Notes under the pieces: generated by a model
What the model saw: the letters and a program-made list of their open reading frames with translations, nothing else
What the model was told of the DNA's origin: nothing
Databases searched by the model: none
Assembly (NCBI RefSeq): GCF_000499845.2
Contig: NC_023750.2
Location: 31,807,869 to 31,871,868 of the forward strand
Reading direction: 5' to 3'
From: Phaseolus vulgaris
Lineage: Eukaryota > Streptophyta > Magnoliopsida > Fabales > Fabaceae
Length of the DNA stretch: 64,000 bases
Made by a program: the position numbers and the translations under genes
Shown here: positions 1-8,166 of the stretch, piece after piece
Layout of the letters: every line of letters begins with the position of its first letter
Position numbering within the stretch: position 1 is the first letter of the stretch

Positions 1-1055
1 GTGGCATGCATCATCCACTTTGTGACAATGAATAAAGTGAGCCATCTCTGAAAAACGATCCACTACCACAAAAATGGAGTCCTTTCCCTTTGATGTCTTG
101 GGTAATCCTAAGATGAAATCCATAGATATATCTACCCAAGGCATTGAAGGGATAGGAAGAGGAGTATATAGACCATGGGGATGCATCTTAGATTTAGCTT
201 TGCGGCAAGCTATGCATTTATCACACAAACTATGAACATGTTCATACAACACATCCAAAGTTTTAGCAACCCCAAAATGTCCCATTAAACCCCCTTCATG
301 GGCTTCTTTAACAAGAGATAATCTAATAGAGCATTGAGGAACACAAAGACGTTTTCCTTTAAAAAGAAAGCCATCTTGTATAAAAAAGTCTTTGTGTCCT
401 CCCTTAAGACACTCTTGAAAGATGAGAGAAAAATCAAGGTCATCATGATAAAGTTCCTTAATGTGATCAAAACCAAGATATTGAGAGCTTAAAAGATTTA
501 GCAAAGTGTATCTTCTAGAAAGAGCATCCACCACAATGTTTACTTTGCCTTGCTTGTGTTTGATCACATAAGGAAATTGCTCAATGAATTCCACCCACTT
601 AGCATGCCTCTTGTTAAGTTTGTTTTGGCTTTTCAAATATTTAAGAGATTCATGATCACTATGTATCACAAACTCTTTGGGAAAAAGATAGTGTTGCGAA
701 GTAAACAAAGCCCTAACAAGTGCATATAATTCTTTATCATAGGTGGAATAATTGAGATGACTTCCCTTCAATTTCTCACTAAAATAGGCTATGGGGTGGC
801 CCTCTTGAAGGAGAACAGCCCCAATACCTATGCTTGAAGCATCACACTCAATCTCAAATGTCTTAGTGAAATTAGGAAGGGCCAAGATGGGAGCATTAGT
901 CAATTTTTCTTTCAAAGTGTCAAAAGCTTTTTGTTGTGCTTCTCCCCATTGAAAGACCACATCCTTTTTCACTATGTCATTGAGTGGTGCGGCAATGGTA
1001 CCAAAGTTTGGGACAAATCTTCTATAGAAAGAAGCAAGTCCATGAAAACTTCGTA
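1..1055 (-). pseudogene. Ty3/gypsy pol fragment (RT end, RNase H, start of integrase)
   Basis: Minus-strand translation is one readable frame that runs off the left edge. From the right it shows the end of RT ([13 protein letters not shown]), RNase H ([45 protein letters not shown]), the integrase zinc region ([15 protein letters not shown], then [13 protein letters not shown]) and the start of the integrase core ([19 protein letters not shown]). It belongs to the same family as the Ty3 element at 59362-64000, and it contains exactly the segment that element has lost. Between LYEH and VHSLCDK the usual FYWPHMK-type stretch is missing, so about 8-9 codons are deleted in frame within the zinc domain. 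Homology stops abruptly at 1053-1055, where Tat-1 sequence begins. It is a truncated pol fragment, not a gene of the host. Confidence 0.93.
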
Positions 1056-1854
1056 ACCTGATCCTACACTGGCCCCAGAGCTTCCCCAACCAGTCCAAGG
1101 CTTCATAAAAGGCTTTCTGCACCAGGCGACGCCGGGAGGCTCAACTGACACAACCACAGAAGAAGGTGTTGTCTACTGCATTAGGGAATACCTTTCCAAC
1201 GCCCGCTCTTGGCGGGAGCAAGCTGAGGCCAAAGCCAATGACTGCCTAGCTCTTGAGAAAGAATTGGCCTTGTTGAAGGAGCAAACTCAGGCCCAAGAGC
1301 GTCGTTGGTTTCACCAAGAGGTTTCCTACAAAGAAACCCTAATGGAAGCTCAACAAGCTAAGGATGCCGCCAACAAAAGACTCCACGAGGCTGATCAAAC
1401 CTACGCTGAGCTTCTTGGGAAAATTGTTCCTCTTCGTGTGAAGATCGCTGAGCTCCAAGATGCTGCCGAAGCCTCCAAGATCTAACAGAAGAAACTTGAG
1501 GACCACTGTGTCTCTCGAGAGGTAAAACTGGGCGAGGTGGAGGCAGCGCTTAATGCCAAGACTGAAGCCTTCAACCTGCTACAAACTAACTTTTCCAAAC
1601 TGCAGGCAGAGAAGGACGAAGCTTTGGTAGCCAAAGATAAAGAAATGGCCTCCCAAGCTGAGCGTTTTGAGAAGGCGGAGAAGGATCTGGTTGACGACGC
1701 CGCGGGCGCTTTTGCTGAGGGGTTCGCAGAGGCCCTAGCTCAGGCAGCATGTGCAAATCCAAGGATCGACACCTCTAGCTGCGACCCGCTCAACCACATC
1801 GTTGAAGGAAAAATTGTTCCCCTAGTTATTCCTGAGGATTGGCCTCCTTTTTAA
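1056..1854 (+). pseudogene. Tat-1 antisense extra ORF (coiled-coil C-terminal part)
   Basis: Two open segments, 1264-1485 and 1537-1854, are in the same frame and separated by an in-frame TAA at 1483-1485, so this was one ORF. The frame is also readable upstream of 1264 back to about 1150. The translation is rich in E, K, A and Q with heptad spacing, which suggests a coiled coil, and it ends with DDAAGAFAEGFAEALAQA followed by a short acidic tail. The minus-strand ORF at 24864-25088 ends almost the same way (DDVANSYMAGFEDAVAQA). Both lie antisense to and downstream of a Tat integrase, which matches the antisense extra ORF known from Tat-lineage elements. The N-terminal part is lost at the 1055 breakpoint. 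Function is unknown. Confidence 0.8.
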
Positions 1855-2039
1855 CTTTGTACCTTCATAATTACCTATCACTTTGTACTGCCATACTCAA
1901 TATAATCAATCATTTCATCTTTATATATTTACTTATGTTTCTCCTCTTTTACTACTTGGTAAACGTGTCTGCACTTTGTCTTTGTGTCGACCATTGTCTC
2001 CAGCTGCTTTTCCCCCTTCTGCTTTCTAACTCGTGGGAT
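1855..2039. other. Short AT-rich spacer after the antisense ORF
   Basis: Non-coding, T-rich sequence between the extra ORF stop and the tandem array. As 3' flank of the antisense ORF it could hold its polyadenylation region, but I see no clear AATAAA placed to prove this. Confidence 0.4.
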
Positions 2040-2950
2040 TTTCTTAACCTTCGATCTTTGCTTCGACCTTCGTCGCCCTGAGGCATCCGTTTCAGAAGGT
2101 TTTTCTGGCCTCGACGTCGCTCAAAGGCGAAAGTGGGCTTACCTTGGCCGAAGCCTACTTGCTCGTACTGGGTGCCCACACTCAAGGAGAGACCTATTGA
2201 ACGCAAGGTCGTTTCGCCCTCAGCATGTTTAGACACTTGGGACAAAGTTGCGCTTTGGTGCCCAGGCCCGAGGATAGGCCTGCTGGAAACAACGTCGTAT
2301 CGTCCACGGGGTGTCTAAACACCAAGGCAACTAGCCCTTATCTCTGCGCACTTGGTGCCCACGCCCGAGGAGAGGCCTGCCCGGAGGTAGCGCCGTTTCG
2401 TCCTCGGTGTGTCTAAAAACACCAAGGCAATCAGTGCGCTTGGTACCTACGCCCGAGGAAAGGCATGCTGAAAGCAGTGCCGTATCGTCCCCGGTGTATC
2501 TAAACACCAAGACGACCAGGGATTTGGTGATTACGCTTAAGGAAAAGGTTTCTCGAAGGATGGCGCTTCTCCTACCTGGCGTGTATCTGCACCAAACCGC
2601 CCGGCTCTACACTGCTCCGAACTTCCTCACTGCCTGATGCCCACACTCGAAGGAGGCGCCCCCCGCCACTTCCTAGCGAGGTGTCTAGACATCAGACACC
2701 GGGGCCAGCCGTTCTTACCTGGGGAGGGGGTGTCCCGAAGGAATCTGTTAACCCCTGCCTCAGGGGCTAGACGCCCGGATTTTAACTATGTTGTACTTAC
2801 CTCTTACGCTTGTCGTCCACGCCCATGGAGTGCGCCCTCGCTGCTCCCTTTGGGTTGTCTAAACGTCTGAGGCAGTTTGCATTTTTGGTGTCCACGCCCA
2901 GAGGAGATATCCGCGTCCCTCCTGCTGAGGTGTCTAAACACCATGATGGC
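2040..2950. repeat. Tat-1 degenerate tandem array (unit roughly 80-100 bp) with a hairpin per unit
   Basis: About nine diverged units share the phrases GGTGCCCACGCCCGAGGAGAG, CGCCGTATCGTCC and GGTGTCTAAACACC. The last is a hairpin (GGTGT / ACACC around CTAA), seen at 2310-2323, 2406-2423, 2493-2508, 2680-2693 and 2929-2942, with a diverged form at about 2580-2592. The array lies between the integrase stop and the antisense ORF. Tandem arrays at this place are a known trait of Tat-lineage elements and can seed satellites. The several short ORFs here are read-through of repeats and are not genes. Confidence 0.85.
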
Positions 2951-3116
2951 GGGTTCGTTTCTTAATGAACCACGCCCTTTCCTTTTAGTGTTTCTTTACA
3001 TTGCGAGAAAGGGAAATTCGAGAAAATGTATACTTCAACTGCTTTTTACTTGGGTGACCTCATTAAAAAACCCCCGAAAGGGAAAAACAATGTCCCCTTT
3101 AAACTACATAAAGTTT
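2951..3116. other. Tat-1 3' untranslated spacer
   Basis: Short non-coding stretch between the array and the integrase stop. It contains a segment (about 3055-3080) like the post-integrase sequence of Tat-2 at 22110-22140: a run of CCCCC or GGGGG next to TTTTTAATGAGGTC. Confidence 0.5.
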
Positions 3117-3849
3117 TTAACTAAAATAGAACTTCAAATTAGCTGCGTTCCTGGTGCGTGGAATGGGGCCTCCCTCCAGAGTTTCGAGCCTGTACGACCC
3201 GTTCCCCTTAGCCTCGGTCACTCTAAAGGGCCCGGTCCACTTAAGAGACAGCTTGTTCTCCAACTCATACGGATGGGCCTTGCGCATGACGAGATCCGCC
3301 ACCTGGAACTGGTGAGGCCTCACCTTGGAGTTGTACTGGTGCTCCACCCTTCTCTTTACTGCCTCAACCTTTATTCTCGCCTCCTCCCTGGCCTCGTCCA
3401 ACAGGTCCAAATTCACCCTCCTCTCCTTGTTGGACTCCTCCGCCACAAAGTTCTGGAAACGTGGTGAGCTCTCGTGAATCTCCACTGGGATCATCGCATC
3501 CGATCCGTACACGAGGCTGAACGGCGTCTCCATGGTGGAGGTCTGGGGCGTGGTGTGATAAGCCCACACTATCCTTGGTACTTCCTCCGCCCAGACTCCT
3601 TTGGCTTTCTCATGCCTCCTCTTCAACCCTCTCAACAAGATTCTATTTGCGGACTCCACCTGTCCATTCGTCTGGGGGTGCTCGACTGATGCGAACACCT
3701 ATTTGATGCCTACCTCTGCACACAACTTCCCCAGTTGCTGGCTTGCAAACTGAGTACCGTTATCCGAGACCAGACGCCTCGGCACACCGAAACGATACAC
3801 AATGTTTTTCCAAATGAAGTGTTGTACCTTATGTGCAGTGATTTTCCAG
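3117..3849 (-). pseudogene. Tat-1 integrase (catalytic core to C-terminus)
   Basis: Minus-strand frame begins at the TAHKVQHFIWKN segment near 3849 and continues through SDNGTQFA (catalytic Asp codon 3762-3764) and HPQTNGQVESANR (catalytic Glu codon 3654-3656) to the C-terminal domain ending NLKFYFS (stop 3117-3119). One in-frame TAG lies in GIK*VFA at about 3699, where Tat-2 has the same TAG; CAG to TAG is the likely change. The HHCC zinc region and the first catalytic Asp are absent because the ORF is joined directly to the gag-protease part at about 3848-3851. The enzyme cannot be functional as it stands. Close relatives in this window are at 21030-22047 and 56161-56441. Confidence 0.92.
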
Positions 3850-5823
3850 GTGGCGCGAGATGACGGCCGCCACCTGGTCCTGCTCTTCTTGGTTTAGGCG
3901 TCGCCCCAAGCGAAAGGTTCTGCCACCTATCTGTCTCTCGACGACGTTCTCAACTGGCTCTGGTCGTCTCTCCCGGGCGTCCTCTGCACGGGCCACGCCA
4001 CGACCGGCGTTTCCTCTCGCGATGCCGCCTATCGGCGCCTCCGCCAACGGGCGTGCCCTCCATGGGTTCAACGCAGGCCTTCCCAACAAGATGTTGTAGG
4101 CTGAATTGGCGTTTACCACCAAGTACCTGATGCTCTCGGTGTGAGATGCGGTGCCATTTGTGAACGTCGTTCTTAGCTCCAAGTACCCCTGCACCTCGAC
4201 CTGATCCCCAGCGAAGCCATACAGGCACCCTGTATACAGCCTCAACAGATCAGGGGACAACTACAGCTTATTGAATGTGGATAGGAACATCACATCTGCG
4301 GAGCTCCCTTAGTCCACAAGTACTCTATGCACCTTCCTACGCGCAGTCACAACTGAAATTACCACGGGGTCGTTGTCGTGGGGAACAACGTCGTGAAGGT
4401 CAGTCCTTGTAAAGGCGAGGTCTACGTCCACCAGGTCGTCCACCGCCACTTGCCCAGCCACTGACATCACAGAGCGTGCATACCTCTTACGTTGTGACGT
4501 TGTGCACCCCCCACCTGAGAATCCACCAGAGATGGTGTGGATCTCTCTGTGGATGGGCATCTCATGAGCTTGATCCTCTTCAGGTACCGCTAGGGCCGCG
4601 GCTGTAGAGGACCCGACCAGATAATCCTTCAGAAAACCACTTTTCACCAACTCATCCAACTGATGGCCCAGTGCCAAGCAGTTGTTGATGAGATGACCGA
4701 AGGCCTGGTGGAACTCACACCATGCGTCCTTGTGAGGTCCCAGCACTTTATCAGTCTTCACCGGGGCCCTCAGCCTGTCTGCAATGTTAGGCACGGCGAT
4801 TAAGTCCTTCAACTCTACCACAAAGTTATGCCTCACCGGCTTGTTTCCCTCTACGCGCCCCCTCGCCTAGGGCTTCCTCGCCTCGTAAGGGCGTCTCCTG
4901 TCCTGACCCCTCTTTCCAGTCGTGGCTTCATTCACCCTGGCAGGCTGGGCACGCGACTGCGCTCTTCGGCGTGCTGGTGCAACACTCGTACGCTTCTCGC
5001 ACACCTCACCCTCAGTTGCGATGTGCTCCACCGCGCGACACCTAATCTCTGCAAAGGTTCGGAGGCGACTTCTGATGATTGACTCGCAGAAGGGCCCAGG
5101 GCACATCCCTTTCCTGAACGCATAGACAATCATCGGTTCCTCTATGGTGCCAACCTTCACCACCTGTGCCCCGAACCGGTTGATATACTCTTTCAGGGTC
5201 TCTCCTTGATACTGCTTCACATCAAAGAGATCGTACGACACCAGTGGAGGGGCACGATTCGCTATGTACTGCTCTCGGAACAACTGTGAGAGTTGTGCGA
5301 AGGAGCTTACGTGGCCATCCGGAAGGCTGATAAACCAATCCATTGGCATTCATGTTAACGTGCTCATGAAGAGCTTGCATCTTACGGCGTCAGAGCCGCC
5401 AACTAACATCATCAGCGTGTGGAACGCAGTGAGGTGTGCCTCAGGGTCCTCCATCCCCGTGAACGTCACTTTCGGTCCTACGAACGTGTGAGGAATTACC
5501 GCCTCCATGATCGACTGCGAGAACGGCATGGGAAACTCCCTAGGTGGCGTGAAACACTCACGGTCATTTGCTTCACGGCTCCCCAAGTGATTGCGCAACC
5601 CGCGGCGCAACTCCTCGTTCGCGCGACATAAATCTTCATTCCTCGCCTGCGACGCCGCCAGATCCACCTGTATACACTCTTGCTCTGCCTTTGATGCTGT
5701 CATCGCCTCCTGAAGGCCTTGCATCATTTCCATGACCTGCTGCATGGTCATGTCGTCGCTCTCAGCGCGCGTCGAACTCTGCCTTGTTGTCCTCATCCTT
5801 TGCAGTTTCTTGGAGAACTTCAA
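3850..5823 (-). pseudogene. Tat-1 gag-protease, broken by stop codons
   Basis: One frame runs from the ATG at 5823 to about 3850, crossed by in-frame stops: TGA (about 5350), TAG (4867-4869), TAA (4309-4311) and TAG (4261-4263). It contains a coiled-coil N-terminus, the retroviral-type gag domain (DWFISLPDGHVSSFAQLSQLF, then YQGETLKEYINRFGAQV), a basic region, a zinc-finger-like segment (DAWCEFHQAFGHLINNC) and the protease site (VLVD*GSSADVMF), where the stop replaces a usual Gln codon. The protease continues to YNILLGRPALN. Several stops fit C-to-T changes of CAA or CAG, as expected from deamination of methylated cytosine. After ISRHLE the sequence jumps to integrase, so about two-thirds of pol is deleted. 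Confidence 0.92.
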
Positions 5824-6153
5824 ACTGTAACGGTGATTCTTGAAAAATCTTTCGGTGAAAACCGAGCGAAAACACTAACGAACAGTAGAAACTTAGGGAA
5901 GCTGGGAAACAAACGGTTAGAACTGAGCAAGACCGAAGAAAATCGGTAGAAACTGAGCCAAACTGGAAAACGATCGGTGAAACTGAGCAAATCCACGAAC
6001 AAACGGTGGAACTGAACGAAACTTCAAAGACGAATGGTGAAAATTGAACGAAAACGAAAACAATCGGCGAAACTTCGTGAAACTTCAAGATGAACGGTGA
6101 ATCGTGCAAGATTCTTGAACGTGCCCCACGGTGGGACAATCGTTTTAGAACGT
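5824..6153 (-). repeat. Tat-1 5' leader made of degenerate short repeats
   Basis: The leader between PBS and gag is built of loosely repeated phrases such as GAAACTGAGCAA, AACGGTGAAACT and AAACGATCGGTGAAAC (as written on the plus strand), with a unit of about 35-40 bp. ORFs called here are read-through. A second copy of the PBS-adjacent phrase CCCCACGGTGG lies at 6124-6134, which suggests slippage during priming or a small duplication. Confidence 0.6.
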
Positions 6154-6171
6154 GCCCCACGGTGGACGCCA
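6154..6171 (-). other. Tat-1 primer-binding site
   Basis: On the minus strand TGGCGTCCACCGTGGGGC begins two bases after the LTR end (…GGAACA). The Tat-3 PBS at 54088-54106 is the same apart from one base. The matching tRNA was not determined. Confidence 0.75.
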
Positions 6172-6173
6172 GA

Positions 6174-6661
6174 TGTTCCTGCCAGTTGACCAGATCGTGC
6201 TACGTGCGCAACTCAGACTCGCATATTAAGGACTCCTTTGTCTTTGTTCCAGATCACCACCCTTCGCCGCCGTGAGTACCTGAAACAGAGAGAACAAAGG
6301 GCGCCCTCGCGGCCGTTTGCACTCCGACGCTCAAATCAGTAAGGCAGTAAACACCGTACACCTCCGTATCGGAACACTGTGACTCAAGTGTTCTGAAGGT
6401 GCGTAATCGTTTTTCTAACTAACTTCTCTCCCTGGTGCTCAAATCACTCGTGCGTACAAGGTGTAAGCTAGCAAATGATTCAAGTGCGTGTAATACGTAA
6501 AATGTCATAACGTACCTCACTAAGCTTTCAGAAAAGCTTATATGCCTTGGGTTTCAATGCTACTGCCACGTGCCACTTATGACTTAAGCGCAACTCTACA
6601 TGGAAGGCCTTACGACGCTGTAACCCAACTTAGGGAAATCCTAGCGCATAAGTCTTCCCTC
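6174..6661 (-). mobile_element. Tat-1 5' LTR, inner part
   Basis: Starts at TG (6174-6175) next to the PBS. It aligns by eye with the solo LTR at 22990-23945: both have CCTGCC.GTTGACCAGA near this end and GCGGCCG followed by CTCTGACGCTCAA or its variant. It is broken at 6661 by the Copia insertion and resumes at 17314. Confidence 0.85.
6657..6661. repeat. Left target-site duplication CCCTC of the Copia element
   Basis: CCCTC precedes the LTR start TGTTAGAATGG at 6662. The same five bases follow the right LTR end at 17309-17313. Confidence 0.92.
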
Positions 6662-7114
6662 TGTTAGAATGGATGGCTTTAAACTAGAGGGGGGGTGAAT
6701 TGTTTAAAGAGGGATTTCGCAAACTTTTAAGTCAAGAATGAAATTATCTCAAGAAACAATTGATAAGGAATCCAGTTAGCCAAAACAACAAGCAAAAACA
6801 GCAATACCAGAAAAACAATCGGTTGTTTCACAGAAACAATCGGTTGTTTATACCAGCAAACAAATATCAAAACTGAATTTAAAGAGATTAAGGATAGAGA
6901 GAATGCACACAGATGTTTATACTGGTTCACTCTAAACTCAGAGCTACATCCAGTCTTCTCAGAAACCACTGAGGAAATCCACTAAGCAATCACACCTTGA
7001 TCACTTATACCACAACCAAGAAAGTGACCTTGATCCCCCCAAGACACACAGTTCTCTTGGCCAACACACCAACACTAAGATTGTTGATCTTGATCCCCTT
7101 AAGAACACACAACA
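6662..7114 (-). mobile_element. Copia 3' LTR, outer part
   Basis: Matches 16167-16615 closely, from TGTTAGAATGGATGG through the paired near-palindromes at 6813-6849 to CCCTTAAGAACACACA. It breaks off at about 7114 at the nested Ty3 sequence. The ORF at 6727-6969 is LTR sequence, repeated at 16230-16433. Confidence 0.9.
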
Positions 7115-7499
7115 TGATGTGATTCCACTAGCTCAATTAGAAAGATTCTTGACATTCTTAGGAATCATCTTGAGTTGGTTAAGAGCTAGGCACTTTATCA
7201 TAGAAATGGATCAAGGTTCTATGAACAAGAACTCATCAAAACTAGTGCCAAACACAAACTCATATAGAAGATCCAACTATTGTCAAATTGAACCGAACAA
7301 AAAGGCACAAAAGCTAAGCAAACTGAATTTGAAAACTGGAAAGTAAATTGAACCGAACAAAAGCTGGAAAAAGAAGAGAATAAAATGAAGAATAGCAAGG
7401 AACATAAAAGAACCGAAGCTACACAAAATAAATCTGAAAAAGCCGAACCAAAAACAACAAGGAACAAGCTAAGACATGGAATTAACAAAGAAGAAAGGA
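7112..7499 (+). repeat. Left arm of a 388-bp inverted repeat
   Basis: The segment starting ACATGATGTGATTCC is repeated in reverse complement at 11332-11719 with only a handful of differences visible by eye. It is the outer part of the Ty3 LTR at 7115-8166. The same hydrophobic-looking ORF appears on opposite strands in both arms (7219-7488 minus, 11342-11620 plus) as a by-product. Confidence 0.92.
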
Positions 7500-8166
7500 A
7501 GGAGAAGAGAATTGCTCATGAAGATGGATGAGTGATGGATGATCACACCACTAGAAGTGTGTTGCTCCTAGATGAGTGTGCTGCCGCCACTTGAGGACAC
7601 CATGGATCCTTCAAGATAAGACTAGAGAAGAAGGCTCAAAAGCTCTCCAATGCTCACTCCAATTTTGAGTATAGTTTCTTTAGATAAATTCAAATCTGAA
7701 ATTTACAAAGAGAGCACCTCTATTTATAGCCTAAGGTGCTGAAATGTAAGCTACACAAATTCAAAAACTCCCTCCTAAAAAGCTTCTAGAATTGGCGCCT
7801 AAAACAAAGCATGAGGAAGGTGTGACCTCTTCCTTCACTTTGGCACCTCCTTTTCTACTCCTACACCTATCTGCTAACACACCCCCCCTAAGACTCCTAA
7901 CTAAAGACTAAAAGATGCTTTAACAATAAAGGTTTCTAATGTTTCCCTCTAAGCACCCTCAACAATAATCTTTATTATTTAAAACTTGGCCTTGCCCTTC
8001 ATAGGATGGACTTGGGCTTGGGCTTGGGCTTGGGCTTTGGGCTTGGGCCTCTCTTTATTTTATGTCCTCTTTTAATTTTGAGAAGACTAGAACGAAGAAC
8101 TTCAAGTGTGATGGTGAATTGCCTCTTCCTTCATTAATAAAAACCTCCTTTACTTGACTCTCATCA
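7115..8166 (-). mobile_element. 3' LTR of the gag-protease Ty3 element
   Basis: On the plus strand it runs from TGATGTG to CATCA, the same ends as the solo LTR at 27795-28810 and the LTR at 59362-60263. It shares with them the phrases GCCGCCACTTGAGGACACCATGG (7590s), a minus-strand TATA box (TATTTATA at 7721-7728) and a G-rich CTTGGG array (8011-8048). A PPT (minus GGGGAGTA) lies just inside at 8167-8175. The gag-protease ORF ends within it. Confidence 0.88.

Noticed and set aside
1952..2870. A series of overlapping short ORFs in all frames
   Set aside because: Read-through of GC-rich tandem repeats of Tat-1; no domain.
7219..7488. Hydrophobic 89-aa ORF seen again at 11342-11620 on the other strand
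   Set aside because: It is LTR sequence in the two arms of an inverted repeat; codon content follows the low-complexity DNA and no start context or homologue is evident.
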